A DNA stretch of 64,000 nt from Branchiostoma floridae (GCF_000003815.2 NC_049995.1:1741378-1805377), one strand, 5' to 3'. Shown: positions 9,801 to 21,700, counted from the stretch's first letter. Made by a program: numbers and translations. Notes: generated by a model not told the origin, from the letters alone.

Positions 9801-12800
9801 TCCAGGTAAAGTGAAATCAAGTCTCTAGGGGATGCATTCATTTTTATGCAATGTGCAATGTTTAGATCAGGGAAATTGTAATACTGTAAAAGAATGTCTC
9901 TGCGCCAGAATGTGTTGACAAAACCTTGCAAGATGTTCTACATCAGTGCGCTGAATGTTGGATGGTGAAGTGACAGGTAGCTGATCTCCTGACAGCAAAA
10001 CAAATGACCTTTCTGTCCTGGTATGCTGGAAATTGTGTCCAGATCCTTGTTTGTGCCTGCCTGTTAGACAGGTCAGACTGGGGACAGTCCGCACAGTCTT
10101 CCCATGGCTCCGGTCAATGTCATTCTAGGGGGCAGGGGGGCTTTCAAAAAATATTGCACTTGCACAGGTCTCTTTAGAAACAAGGTCATGTGTAGAGGTG
10201 AGCATCATTTCACACTGATCACATGGAATTTTTTTATTTCCATTTTACACACCACGCACCACGTAGGCCGTTATCCTGTGAAAATTCGTTTTTTCCAAGC
10301 AGCTTCGATCAAAAAAGTGTTAAAAAATTATTTTTTCGGGTCCAAAATTAGAATTTTACTGTCTACATATTCTACCCAAAATAAAGAGACAACAGACAAT
10401 ACCAATAGGTTTGTCGGAAAGAGGCAGTAAACTGCTTTCCACCATATTGATTAAGTTTTGTGTCCTACATTTCCTAGCGGAACTGTAGCCCTTGAGCCTG
10501 AAGCTGTCCGCCAACCGCCGAAATCATAAAAGAAACTCCGGTCCCAGACCTTAAATGGACTTCAATAAATGTAGCAAATGTAATTCATGATGGGCAGAAC
10601 ATAAACTGATATCAAATATGCAAATGAGTTTATTCAGAACTGTGGAAAATTGAAATTGAATCAATGTGGCCCATTGGTTAACTTTATTCAATGTAAATTA
10701 AGCAAATCAGGGCCTCCTGTTCATAATTAATGAGAAATTGCTACAATGACCTTTTTTGCCAAGATATACACATTACTTTGGACTTGAGTTGTCAGGGTAA
10801 CAGAAGATATAATCTGTACAAACCTTCTGAATAAGTCAGTTGTGACGGTTGAGATTGTTGAAGGCACACATTTGAGGTGAGGGAACTCTGGTTTGTGTGC
10901 AGGATAGCCGAGCAGGTGAAGACAGAGGTGGGAGACGTGTCCATCCTGGTCAACAATGCAGGGGTGGTTTGTGGGAAGACCTTGCTGGAGCTGCCTGATG
11001 AGGGAATCCAGAGAACCTTTGCTGTCAACACTCTGGCTCACTTCTGGGTAAGGCTTGACAAACAGCTGAGACAGTACTGCTACTTCTTCTTGGACCGATG
11101 TGGAAAAAAACGGAAAAGGACCTAGAAAAAAAATCAGTCGACCAGATTTTGGACTGGTCAGAAAATGAACACACTATATCGGCAGGTCCAAGAAAATAAT
11201 GAGCAAAATAATTCCGTGACCGTCTGTCTCCTTCCTCAGGGCAATTCTGACTGGTTCACATTGTATATAGTATTACGTACTGTAGCACAGGTGTTGCTGC
11301 TTACAGTTACTGATTGCTATATGAGCATTTTTACAATGCTGTCCCAAACGTAAAGGAGTGTATACATGTAGGTAAAAATAGGTTCAGGTCTAGAGGATCA
11401 GGTCCAGGTCCAGACCTAAACTTGATTATCAGCAAAAGTGTGAAAGCTTGTGAATTGTTGATACTCAAAACAATGGTCAATTTTGCTACAAAGAAATCTG
11501 TTTGGTGGAGTATCAGACTCCCATTGGCATTATAAATCCTGTCTTCATGTAATCATGGCAAACTGTCTCTGTACCTTTCTGTAGACTTTGACTTTATTTG
11601 GATCCACAATTAGCTTGAAATTTCTGTTAGAAACTCAGTACAAATGACTATAAACTCTACTCGACTTCACTTGTTATTTTCTTGGCCAGGTAAGCCCCAA
11701 AACGCCAATTGACAATAACTACTATATGGCCTCAGGTTTGGTCAATATTCACAGTAAAATCCTAATTGATTAGCCATACAGCATCGACTGTGGCTAATTA
11801 ATAACAATAATAAATATAGTTGTCAATTGATAACAATAATTAAATATGTAACATTATCTATCTACCTAGTATTAAGAAAAGAAATGTCGGTGTGAATGAA
11901 GCAAATGAATGGTTGTTTAAAAAGGGTCTCTTTATTCAGTGATGTACCAATGAGATGAAGCTTTCTCCGATAACTGTATCTCCTGTTTCCACAGACAGTC
12001 AAGGCCTTCCTGCCAGGGATGCTGGCTAACAATCATGGTCACATCATCAGCATTGCCAGTATCGCAGGTCAGTCAAGTGCAATGTGCAGGTTTTAATGGT
12101 CACCATGACATTGACAATGTGTAAAAACTTACTTTCTTTCAAACCTGGCACTAATTACATGTAAAAAAAAGCCCCTATTTTACAGTCAGAACAATAAAAA
12201 AAGTCAATGTCTTGGTGACTGTACTTTTATTCTACATATGCTGAATCTGCACTTAGTCTTGTACCCATTGTTTCTAAACGAGTACTGCATTTTCTGCAAT
12301 GTTGACAGAGTACAAAATGCAGTGTTGTGCATGCTGTATAAACATGTTGAAAAATTAGAATTTGCAGATCAGCTTTGTTAGGTCTGAAATACCTGATATA
12401 GTCCGCAGCATAGCTTACAGCACTGTTAACATCCCAGATGAAGGTCCTGCTGAAGTCTTTTATATTGATTAGCACCTGGAACTTCATCTCAGATCACCCT
12501 CTCTCTCCTGACCTCATTCCTCTGTTTTATGCTGGGTCTATTCTGGTCAGGGGGTTAAAAAACAGTTCAAGCTTTTTTTGACTGTGGTTACACCTCTAGG
12601 CAGAATTTAGGTGGCTATGTACAATGTAATGAATAGAGTGAGTCAACAGTCTGGTATCCCACTTATCTGTTACTGTACATGAAGTGCTCTGATTGGCTAT
12701 ACAGTCAAACCTGGATAATGAGACCACTCAAGAGAGTTGAAGAGACCCAGGAAAAGTGGTCTTCTTAGATCTTACATAGGTGGTCTTCATATAGAAAAAG

Positions 12801-15800
12801 CATGGCGACGGGACAATAAAGAAACTGAAAGACTTCGATCAATAAGTTCCAGAGACTTTCCATTCTCACACAAACAGTGTACATCTTTAATGTCAGAAGA
12901 TAATAATTCTCCTTCTGATGGCCCAAAATCACCAGTTAAAAAGTTTTTCTTCCCAACCTCCACTTGTTATGTTTGGTTTGTCTCAAATTTCTGGACAAGA
13001 CACATTTGAATCTGTGTTGACTTTGAGTTTATTGTATACATGTAATTGACAATTAGTTATACAGAAATTTTGTATTCTGAGTCTGACTCAACATTATATT
13101 TATTGTTGTAATACATACTTCCTACTTGGGACCATCCATCCTCACTTCGGGACGATTGGAATTTATTTTTGGGAACACTTCTGGGACAGTAGGGGAAAAA
13201 GTTAATTTCGAGGCCTGATCAAGTCAGCCAAGACTTAGAGAAGCACATATATTCAAATGTAAAGAAGACCTCACTTTGTCTAGATTTTAATTAATGCCAA
13301 AGTGGACGATCAATGTTTCTTCTAAAAATTAACTGATACCATATTTTCAAGACAACAAACTGGCGGTGATTGTATGCTGAAAGGGTTGTCTTCAGTTTTA
13401 TAAATTCGATTAAGCACGTCAAAATGGTTGTATCCTTCGCACAGATAAACCCTATCTCATTTCCCTATACCTCTCCTTTCTTAAATCAAAGCTATCTGCC
13501 ACAGTATCCAGGTGACACGCTAGGCACCCTCCCACTCAGGGTTGATTATCACGACAATGCCTTACGATATCACCCCTGACAATTCAGCCACAGAAAATGG
13601 GTATTAGGGGCGACTTACATATGGATATTAATGAGCTTGCCTGATTTGTCGGATTGCAAGTTTCAAACAATAAGGGTACATCCCGGCGTGCACAAATTCT
13701 GTTTATTTTCGCGTGATGATAATGTTGTTTTCGTATGTTAGGTCGGTATACGGTGATGCTGTGGTTACCCTATACGTACAGAACCAACAAATCTTAAATT
13801 TGGTACCTAATTAAGACGTCTGGACTCTGAAAGAACTGTTAAACGTTATGCCGGTACTGTTACCTTGCTCTTGAATGTTAATGAGTGACCTTATATGGAG
13901 CCTTTAGACAACAAAAAGGCATTTCTCTGATGGGTTGACAGTTGGTTAGGAGTCATGCCCCTAATACCCGTTTTGTGTGGCTGAATTGTCAGGGGTGATA
14001 TCGTAAGGCATTGCTGGGATAGTCAACCCTGAGTGGGAGGGTGACGTTAACCAATACCTCCACTTTTATGGAGGTAATAAGCACATGCATTTGTTGGATA
14101 CAGTGACCTGAACTCTGAATGGCAATAGCTGTAGCCTCTACAATAGAATGATGGAAAGCCTATCTCCCTACCCCATCCTTCCTCCCTCTCAATAGGCCAT
14201 TATGGTGGTGTGGGTCTATGTGACTACTCAGCCAGCAAGTTTGGAGCAGTGGGGTTTGAAGAGTGTCTGCGGTATGAAATAAGGCGAACTGGAAAGCAGG
14301 GCATCTACACGACAGCAGCCTACCCGTGGATCATAAGTACAGGAATGTTTGAAGGATTTACTCCAAAGTAAGGCAATGAGAAAATGTCTCCCCATGTACA
14401 CCCCTACCTGTGTCTAATTCCATCCTGTACATTCTCACCCTTACATCCATTAAGTATTGTAAAGCATTATCTCTTGAGTTGGGCTTGTTAAGGCAACAAG
14501 TTTCTTTCCTTTGCAATATTTGTATTTCAGACTGTACCGTTGCCACTTCCACCATAATGTGCGATCTCTCAGATCGAATTGAGATTGCACTACAATGTAC
14601 ATGTAATTGTAAGTCCAATATGGTACTGTAGATTACTATTTTGGTCCAAAAATCTGTTACAGGTCTACTAGTCCTGTTAACATCTGAACATCTGAGTGTG
14701 AGTTATCAATAAGGTCTTTCATGATCATTATAATAATGTATGTTCATTTGTATGTTGGTGTACACCAGTCCTGTGGAATGAATGAACGACTGGTCAGCAG
14801 GTTTTGCAACATGAATAGATTGACTGTGAATGGCATACATGTAGAGGCTATGCTTAACTTTCTTCCAATGCTAAGGTGTACACAGATCTGATTTTCAATG
14901 GCCACTGTTGCCTTATTCAGTAGTGATGGGAGAAAGTTTAGCATTGTGCTATGATTACTACGATCTACATTTACTTCCTGATGTTTTAGTGACATCCGTC
15001 ACTCTTCTTCAGCGTCACTAGAATGAACTGGCAGAACAATTCAATACAAGTACAGCTAACTAGTTTAACATTTCAATTCACTAACTCCTAAGGATCGTAT
15101 GCAAAATTTAACTCAAAATTGTAAATTATGCATCAAATTGTTCGTGCCAGTTGTACTTGTGACGGTATTGAATTGTTCTGCCAGTTCATTCTAGTGACGC
15201 TGAAGAAGAGTGATGGATGTCACTCTAAATGTCTGGAAGTAAACGTTTTTTTATCCAGTTGTAGAGATTGACTTTTATTTGAATATTGTTTAGCTGGATG
15301 TCTAACCTTTATAAATGTAGATAACAAGATAGTATAGAATGCATGTGATCATGTTGCCTACTGGTGGTTAACAGCTAAGCTGCCCAGAGACCACCACAAC
15401 AAGCATGTCTCCAAATGTATGGTTGTCTGCGCTATCAGTGTGATATACTCCCTTATCCAAGAGCTCACATGGCTTGTCAAAGAGTCATGTGAGTGGCATG
15501 GTTATTTGAACATGATGAAGGCTACAGTACAGACTTGTATGTATTCCTGTTGGAACTGATTGAACTGTTTATTGTGTTACCAATCAACACAAATGAGCAT
15601 TCTTTCCTTTTCTATCATCATGAGCGAAAAAGATTTGTTCGATCTGCATGTAGGTAAAAAAAAACACTACCCCTTTTATAAACATGTTGGTGTTGAACTT
15701 GAAATGAATGGCTGATGACTTTCTAAGGCTGAAGTGGCAGCCTCCATGCCAATAGACTCTATGGCAATACACTCCATGCCATGCTGTCCATCAAAAGTAG

Positions 15801-18800
15801 CAGACTGAGTCAACCAAAAGGAGAGTCTAATTTTGCTTTGTGGGGTAATGAGCTTGGTCAACCAGATCAATAGACATGACTGGGCTGAAGTTAACCTGTC
15901 ACTACTGTTTTCTCAGCAAGTACTTAGTATGGTGTGTAGAATTTCTGTTCAATATATCATCTAACATCTCATCAACTACATTCCAACTAAGTCCTGTACA
16001 TGTACATTGCCAAGTGACCTGGTGACCTCTATATAAGCACCACCTGACCCATTATTTTGTTGGTTCTTTAGTCAATTTTTCCATGGACACAAGCATCTAA
16101 AAACATTTTAAGCATCTTAAAGTCCACATACATGTTGACCCAATGTTGTTGGTCCCCTGAGTTTTGACTGTATCCACATGCCCACAATGTGCTCACATTC
16201 AATCTGACTTATTTTGATAAGAAAGAACGTAGTGAATAAAGATATTCTTTTCACATAACCATTGCTTTATTTCCACCAACATGTCAGTGACCGTCTGTCA
16301 CCTTCCTCAGGGCAATTCAGACATGTTCACATTGTACTGCAGCAATAGGTACTGCTTACAGGTCCAGATGCAGCCACAAAAGTAAAGTATTTACATAATG
16401 TACAGCTGCTTTGTGCAATATTTTACAATGTGGTCCCAAACGTAAAGGAGGGTAATATATACATAACAACTGCCAATTGATAATAACAATCACAGTTTCA
16501 TCTACAGTCAAACCTGCCCGAGCGACCACCTCTTCTCAGCGACCACCTGGCGATTTCGACGGAATTCGACCGCTTTTTTCCGGTCCCGATTTTTTTTCCC
16601 ATTGACGTAAGCATTAAGCGACCTTTTCTCAACGACCACCTGGCCAACGCGACCGCGACCGGCCCAAATTGAGACCCATAACGACCACATCATTTTTAAA
16701 ATTGAGGTTTTCATCGATTTTTTTATGATAACTAGCTCGATTTTGTGCCGATCTGCCAGTTTGCGTTGGATTTTGACTGCCATTACGATATTTTGTTTAG
16801 AAGAAATGGGTGGGTCAATGGGGCAGTCTACTGTAATATGGGAGGAAATTTCGTTGTAAGAAAATCCGAATTTAGTTGTTACAGAAGTTTTTTATAAAGT
16901 AAACGCATGCTGAAACGTATATAGCCTCATACTTTTTAAAGAAAGATCTGTGTAGCTCATACCTTTTTAAGAAAGATCTGTGTGAGTGCTTTTGTCCAAC
17001 TGTACTGTACATTCACCCGTTGGTAAGTACGCTATCGGGACGTACCGGGCATCGAATTCGAAAGGTGCACCATAGTTATTTCATCAGATACGGCGATCAA
17101 GAACACAGCGACGCATAAAGGCTTGTGTAGTAACTGACAGCATCAAAATTCCCTTACTGTCTAAAACGTTAGTGTACAAGTATTGAGCTTTAAAACACTG
17201 TATCGTATAAAAGCTCGATAAAAGCTTGGGGTTAGATTTACAATGTGCGTGTTGTATTTAACATTATAGACCTCGCTTTTTAATAATACTGGTTTATTGC
17301 ATAGTACAAGTCAAGAAATGGCAGCTGCGGCTGAATTGATTCCGGACTTTACAACCATCTTTTGCGTACGTGCAGTGTGCTTGCTATTTGCCATTAAACT
17401 CAACGGAAACCATTTTTTGCATCGGGCATGTTTTGAGTCGATACTCTTCTCAGCGACCACCTGTCCAAATCGACCGCTTTTTTCCGGTCCCCCTGGTGGT
17501 CGTCTTGGGCAGGTTTGACTGTACTTCCAAAAGTGACTGAGTCTGTATTACCTCCCCCCCCCTCCCGACACAGTTCATGACTTGTAGACTTCCATAGCTA
17601 AAGCAATGGTTCTGTAAAAATTCTCTTTATTCAGTGACCCAACCTGATTAAACTATTGACAGAAATGATGATGTAAGTATTGTGATATTATTGAAATGAT
17701 CCCCTCTCCCCCACAGGGAGGGCTGGTTACTGCCCCCGCTGGAGCCCCAGCATGCAGTCAACAGCATCATGCAGGGCATCTTAACAAACAGAGAAGTTGT
17801 CTTTGTGCCCGGATACCTCAACTTTTTCACATTCCTCAAACCGTAAGTACATGTGCCCTATACGTCGATGAAGGTTAATGACATCCAGGTAGTAAGATGT
17901 GCCAAAAAGCAGTTACAAAAGCAACTGGATATAACAATCAGAGGTTTCAGATAGCATCTACTACCTTCGTGTTTTACCAGTAACACATGTTTTCTACCAG
18001 ACCTCCTCTGTGTTACTGAGGAAAGATTGTGGATGCTGCCTGAAGCGTCTGACCAAAACAAAATCACACGATGTCATGTAACGTTACATGTATCCATTTC
18101 AGGGGTCCTGGAATGGAAATTTGCTTGTTGGCACAACAGAGAAAATACTCCCCATCTGTCTCTTTGAACTTCATCACATAGAATGGATGAAAATGTGTTT
18201 TCATAAGCTTAAAATGACGACTTATACAAGGAAAATTAACAACATTGGCTCCCAAACAATGAGAGGGACAGAAAAAATTCAAAGCTGGAGACAGCCCTAC
18301 TTGTCAAGAGTAACTGCATTTTGGCATGTGCCCTACGCTGCACATTAAATGTTAGACACATGCAGAACTAAATTCATGCCATCATGCTTTTATAGGCCTG
18401 GGCTTATTCTGAAATGGATTTGTTCCTGCCACGTTTTCACTCATGGCATAAGTGGTCTTGTCTTAATCATAAACAGTTGTACTGTAGTGGTTGAAATATT
18501 AATTTAGTGATAGATGAATACATAGGGTTTTTTTCTCTTAGTAAAAAAAGTGAGTCTTAGGATTTCCTTTGGAACTGAACGTTGAATTAGAGCGGGTCGG
18601 TAACGATTAACGGTGAATTAAAATGGCTCGTAACGCTTAACGGAAAAAGGCATGCATATGCTCACTAGAGCTCTGAATGCTGATACACTGTCTAAATTGT
18701 GTTTCCGTTGACTTACATCACTGCATGGGTTATTAATTTTTGGAAATCTGTCCACTATTGATACCGGTTACTATTGTCTTCTAGGCAAGGGGCTAACTAA

Positions 18801-19022
18801 TACCAACATATGTTTACTAAACGCCTAAGGGCCAAGACATAAAGTTAAACAAAAACAATTGAAAAATGTAGTAGGTCCCAAAATGCAATATTCTGGATGT
18901 AAAGTTTGTATTCATGTTAATTTTTCAGAGTCCTTCCGATGGATGCCATGTGGGCAGTGGTGAAGTTCTTTGGCATTGATACAGCTATGGACACTTTTAC
19001 TGGCAGGAGGAAGGAGGAGTAG
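6740..19022 (+). CDS. sdr16c5: SDR16C5/RDHE2-like short-chain dehydrogenase, complete seven-exon gene
   Basis: This is a membrane-anchored NAD(H)-dependent short-chain dehydrogenase of the SDR16C group (RDHE2, RDH10, HSD17B11, DHRS3), which oxidise retinol or steroids at the ER or lipid droplets. The exons are 6740-6872, 8736-8913, 10903-11047, 11995-12067, 14196-14367, 17717-17842 and 18929-19022. Together they make 921 nt and 306 residues, close to the family length. Residues 3-26 form a hydrophobic anchor. TGAGMGIG (44-51) binds the cofactor, and Asp69 after LW at the end of strand beta-2 favours NAD. NNAG is at 121-124. Ser174, Tyr187 and Lys191 (YSASK) are the catalytic residues. TGMFEG and the C-terminal FFGIDTAMD resemble RDHE2 more than HSD17B11. 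The start codon has A at -3 and G at +4. The substrate is inferred. A 9-bp duplication doubles Val-Ile-Thr just before the glycine motif. Confidence 0.92.
6897..6933. repeat. TG-rich microsatellite in SDR intron 1
   Basis: Interrupted (GTGTGC)n then (GT)n, beginning about 25 bases after the exon 1 donor. Length variation here is likely between alleles. Confidence 0.85.
7533..8300. repeat. Diverged tandem array, period about 193 bp, SDR intron 1
   Basis: Four units start near 7533, 7724, 7919 and 8112 (spacings 191, 195, 193). Each has GAAATTTTGAAATC near its start, then an AAACG...TTTCCTGCGTTTT-type segment, GACTAAGCTA and a GGGCGATGCCCCC-type hairpin. Units differ greatly, so the array is old. 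The last unit ends in a G-rich stretch (8244-8300). Not recognised as a known family. Confidence 0.75.
8736..8913 (+). CDS. sdr16c5: SDR16C exon 2: glycine-rich loop and beta-2
   Basis: Acceptor AACTAG and donor AG|GTCAGT bound a 178-nt exon encoding [20 protein letters not shown], then [13 protein letters not shown] and the [11 protein letters not shown] segment. The Asp of LWDVD marks NAD preference. The TYTCD/AYVCDV-type strand is typical of the SDR16C group. Confidence 0.93.
9466..9590 (+). repeat. Dispersed repeat, partner at 38,094-38,218
   Basis: From AACGAGGGCCGCCCTAAG to ACCAAGTCC this segment matches 38,094-38,218 in reverse orientation, including CCGTCTTAGG-type, CACGGTGT and TTATTTACCT words. 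An interspersed element in SDR intron 2, class unknown. Confidence 0.65.
10555..10740 (+). mobile_element. LR-A-related fragment in SDR intron 2
   Basis: Carries the LR-A words GACTTCAATAAATGTA, TATCAAATATGCAAATGAG and TCATAATTAATGAG in the same order as in the complete copies. Both element ends are missing. Confidence 0.6.
10903..11047 (+). CDS. sdr16c5: SDR16C exon 3: NNAG motif
   Basis: Acceptor TGTGTGCAG and donor TGG|GTAAGG. The 48 residues include [20 protein letters not shown] and the helix with VNTLAHFW, whose Asn146 is the structural active-site Asn of classical SDRs. Confidence 0.94.
11212..11367 (+). repeat. Segment duplicated between SDR introns 3 and 5, copy 1
   Basis: Shares TGACCGTCTGTC, TTCCTCAGGGCAATTC, TTCACATTGTA and CCCAAACGTAAAGGAG with 16,287-16,460 in the same order. 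In this copy the following CAATTGA-containing part resumes only after about 340 bases that belong to an hAT-like element, so that element inserted after the duplication. Confidence 0.7.
11370..11705 (+). mobile_element. hAT-like MITE fragment
   Basis: Contains the family core of repeated AGGTCCAGGTCC/CAGACCT words, ATACTCAAAACAATGGTC, and the TTATTTTCTTGGCC...GTAAGCCCCAAAA end found in the better preserved copy at 47,189-47,589. Termini are worn. Confidence 0.55.
11995..12067 (+). CDS. sdr16c5: SDR16C exon 4: catalytic serine
   Basis: A 73-nt exon after TTTCCACAG encoding [20 protein letters not shown] followed by ASIAG. Ser174 stands 13 residues before the catalytic Tyr, as in the family. 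Donor is G|GTCAGT. Confidence 0.93.
12702..12830 (+). mobile_element. Solo end of a pogo-like element
   Basis: TA followed by CAGTCAAACCTGGATAATGA and a repeated GTGGTCTTC motif, as at the left ends of the pogo-like elements at 16,505 and 44,314. No right end is found nearby. The right boundary given is approximate. Confidence 0.5.
13525..14044. mobile_element. MITE with about 90-bp inverted termini
   Basis: Both ends read CACCCTCCCACTCAGGGTTG inward, followed by matching AATGCCTTACGATATCACCC and CTGACAATTCAGCCACA segments and ending at CCCCTAATACCC. The middle of about 340 bp is unique and has no reading frame. I could not define a target duplication. Confidence 0.75.
14196..14367 (+). CDS. 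sdr16c5: SDR16C exon 5: YxxxK catalytic motif
   Basis: Acceptor CTCAATAG, donor AA|GTAAGG. Encodes [20 protein letters not shown] and onward to the substrate-loop [10 protein letters not shown]. Tyr187 and Lys191 are intact, so the enzyme should be active. Confidence 0.94.
14989..15223. mobile_element. 235-bp MITE with about 58-bp inverted termini
   Basis: The ends read GTGACATCC(G/A)TCACTC inward through CAGCGTCACTAGAATG to ACAATTCAATA, with only one or two mismatches. The centre is about 115 bp. The near-perfect stem suggests recent insertion into SDR intron 5. Confidence 0.8.
16287..16460 (+). repeat. Segment duplicated between SDR introns 3 and 5, copy 2
   Basis: Partner of 11,212-11,367. 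Here the segment runs on without interruption into GCCAATTGATAATAACAA, so it shows the arrangement before the hAT-like insertion in the other copy. Confidence 0.65.
16505..17521. mobile_element. pogo/Tigger-like non-autonomous element, 1.0 kb
   Basis: Flanked by TA on both sides. The termini read CAGTCAAACCTGCCC inward and are followed by repeated GCGACCACCTG and CCGCTTTTTTCCGGTCC words. CAGTCAAACCT ends with TA targets are typical of the pogo/Tigger branch of Tc1/mariner. No transposase frame. A second, truncated copy at 24,993-25,860 shares the interior in opposite orientation. Confidence 0.75.
17717..17842 (+). CDS. sdr16c5: SDR16C exon 6
   Basis: Acceptor CCCCACAG, donor CC|GTAAGT. Encodes [20 protein letters not shown] and the hydrophobic stretch with [16 protein letters not shown], the C-terminal region that in relatives contacts the membrane. 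Confidence 0.93.
18929..19022 (+). CDS. sdr16c5: SDR16C exon 7 and stop
   Basis: Acceptor TAATTTTTCAG. Encodes [20 protein letters not shown] followed by [10 protein letters not shown] and TAG at 19,020-19,022. The basic C-terminal tail resembles that of RDHE2-type enzymes. Confidence 0.92.
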
Positions 19023-19097
19023 GCTTGATGATACTTCCTTGTAGTCCATTACGTTGCAAAACGAAGGAAGAGCTTGCCTTAAGATTATTTAATGTTA

Positions 19098-19103
19098 AAT
19101 AAA
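19098..19103 (+). terminator. Polyadenylation signal AATAAA
   Basis: A canonical AATAAA lies 76 bases after the stop codon of the SDR gene, the first one downstream. It predicts a short 3'UTR ending around 19,115-19,130. Confidence 0.7.
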
Positions 19104-19129
19104 TGATTCCATTGATGCTATGAGATGGC

Positions 19130-20689
19130 TAAGACATGTTTCATGTGTCAGTCATAGCATGATATATGTACATGTACATATTATAGTTTTCTAGCTGTTT
19201 AACATAGTGTACTTACTATGATCTTTATTTCTGTGTAATTTTCTAGAAACTAATATGTCTAATATATAACAACATGTAAGACATCTTCTTCACCTGATCA
19301 CTTCAAGGTCCACTTATCTGATTGGCTAATTTGTTCCTGCCTAAGTGAATGTAGTTGGTAGCCATAGTTACTGCATTGTTATCAGTGGAAGCCGACAGAT
19401 GAAGTGACATCTATGAACTCCTTTTGAGCATTGGTTACCGTAGTCAGGATGAGCATAACATTGGTCACTATTATTATTATATAGGTACCTGGAAACATAA
19501 CTTGAGAAATAAGATGTGGACCATATAACGTTACATGTATTCTTCATTTTGAGAAGCATTCCACAGTCTTGTTTAGGTTTCATAATATTTGTACACTACT
19601 AGTATTTCTTCCCAACCAATTCAATTAATGTAAAAAACAACAACTTTAAGACTTCTAAGTCAATTCATAAGATAGACACAATCAAAGTTTAATCAAATTT
19701 CCTCCTCGCCACAAGTTGAGTGGTCTCTGATGCGGGCACCACATGTACATGTCCAGTCTGCCGCTCTGTTCTGTCCAGTTTTACACCTGCTCTCTGGCAC
19801 CTCCCAGGTGTATCCGGCTATTTTACTCCATAAAATGTTTAATGTTATTAGAAAATATTTTCCTTAACCTGTGAACTCAACATGTTGATGTATTCATATA
19901 GGACCTGTTTCTTGCTCCTTTTGTATCCACTTCTCTCGTCTATGACATATAGATGTAGAGTCATTACAAAAGTCACTGCAGTTTTATTGTGTCAAGAAAC
20001 TGTACAGAAAGTATGAAATGTAAAAAAATGGAATTTATAGAAGTACAAATGGAACGAAATATGAAGCAAACTGAAATAAAATACATGGATAATATAAAGT
20101 GGGTGGTAAACGAATAGTTACTATGATCTTCATTGCTGTGTAAGAATGTAAATATGTCTGATATAAGACATCTACTTTACTTAACTTTGAAGTGCATAAT
20201 CCAGAATGATTGAATATAAACAGCTTTGCTGTGTTTGCGTGGCTAAATTATTCTCTATCATTATTCTCTATCCATGATTGTAACAGATGGCTTTGGAAAG
20301 ACAGTATGTATACTACATGTAGACAGGCAACATTTGCAATTTCAACTATCTCCCAACCCATGCAAAAAGAGACTATTATGAAGGTGAATATTAAAAACAG
20401 TCAACCCCTGTGCGAGAATGGGTTCTTCGTGAGGTGCTTCCACTTCATGTGGGCCACTTCAAAAACATGTATACAAGGAGACCGGGGCCTACTAAACATG
20501 AAGCACAAAGAACTTTCAATCAGCATCCCTGATAATGGGTCAGCGGACAGCCTTCTCATCGCTAACTACATAATGAACAATTTGCAACAGTGGCACAAAT
20601 TAAGGACGCCCCAGCCTTGATCCAGCACAGCTCCCGGCATACCTGCTGTGTGAGGCTCCACAGCCAGAAGTCCATCCCAGGGACTGGGG
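19130..20689. other. Downstream of SDR gene, no gene seen
   Basis: AT-rich intergenic sequence. A 136-codon open frame at 20,210-20,620 has no family resemblance I can name, no splice or promoter context, and is treated as chance. Confidence 0.5.
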
Positions 20690-21140
20690 GGCGTGTACCG
20701 GTACAGAAAATTCAGGTCCAGGTCCAGGTCCGGAGGATCAGGTCTAGATCCGGACCTGAACCTGATCTGTGAATGGACAACACTCAAAACAATGGTTCAT
20801 TTCGCTACAAAGGATGTTCTGTTAGGTTGAGTTTCCGACGTCTATTGGCGTTTTAATATCCTATCTTCATGTAAACAAGGAGGTTGAAAAGATGTAAACA
20901 ACACTGCTTCAATCTGTTTTATACCAAGTTTGACTGTAGAAAGTCGGTAAGAATGACTGTCAACTCCTCTAATCCACTCTTGTTATTTTCGTGGACCTGT
21001 AAGCCCCAAAACACGTGAATGCCTGCTCCCGTAGTGCTGGTATAATCTGCTCATTTTCAAATCGGTCCAACTTCTGGTCCATTGATTTTTGGCGACGCCT
21101 CAGGGGCTAGCCTAATAGTATAGTGTGTGTCCGTTCGGCA
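20690..21140 (+). mobile_element. hAT-like MITE, worn copy
   Basis: Begins with GTGTACCGGTACAGAAAATTC and the AGGTCCAGGTCC/TCCGGACCTGAACCTG core, and ends near a GGCGACGCCTCAGGGGC segment that also occurs at 3498-3520. Same family as 47,189-47,589. Confidence 0.6.
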
Positions 21141-21173
21141 AGAATTACCAGAATTGGAGTTGTACAAGATGAA

Positions 21174-21387
21174 ATACTGTAAATGTATTTAAGTTCGCGG
21201 GGATTTAATTTCGCGGTAGCGGGAAAAAGGACTTTTCGCGGTGGATTTAAGTTCGCGGTAACACCATAGACTGCAATCTAATATCATGATAGAATAATAT
21301 TCGCGGTGGTTTTAAATTCGCGGTGAAGTGGTCACCGCGAAAACCGCGAACATTAATCCACCGCGAACATTTCTGCATTTACAGTAT
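21174..21387. mobile_element. 214-bp MITE with TACTGTAAATG ends and TCGCGG repeats
   Basis: ATACTGTAAATG at the left is mirrored by CATTTACAGTAT at the right. The interior repeats TTCGCGG(T/G)GG-like words on both strands, including GGTCACCGCGAAAACC. A CG-rich island in an AT-rich setting. No coding capacity. Confidence 0.75.
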
Positions 21388-21411
21388 GTATGTGTCAGTA
21401 GAAATCACGAT

Positions 21412-21700
21412 CCAGTAGAATCGCCGATTCTCCTAGGAGAGATCCCGATCGGAGTTTGTCCTAGGAGAGATCCCGATCGCAATCTGCACTAGTAGAATCG
21501 GCGATTCTACTAAGTACAGATTGCGATCGGGATCTCTTCTAGGACAAACTCCGATCCAAACTCAAATGATGCTAAGATATAGGAAACAGACTGCGATCAG
21601 GATCTGTCCTAGGACAAGTGGCGATTCTACTAGTACAGATTGCAATCGGGATCTGTCCCAGGGCAAACTCCGACCCAATCTCAAATGATGCAAAAGATGT
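21412..21700. repeat. Nested palindromic and tandem repeat rich in GATC
   Basis: The words AGATCCCGATCG, TCCTAGGA, GTAGAATCG(C/G)CGATTC and AAACTCCGA recur in direct and inverted order. 21,412-21,480 is mirrored by 21,515-21,560, and the block CTCAAATGATG follows twice. This is a compound repeat rather than a simple hairpin. Confidence 0.7.

Noticed and set aside
10104..10430. 108-codon frame in SDR intron 2
   Set aside because: Lies wholly inside an intron on the sense strand, with no homology; AT-rich chance frame.
20210..20620. 136-codon open frame
   Set aside because: No recognisable family, promoter or splice context; AT-rich low-complexity composition.
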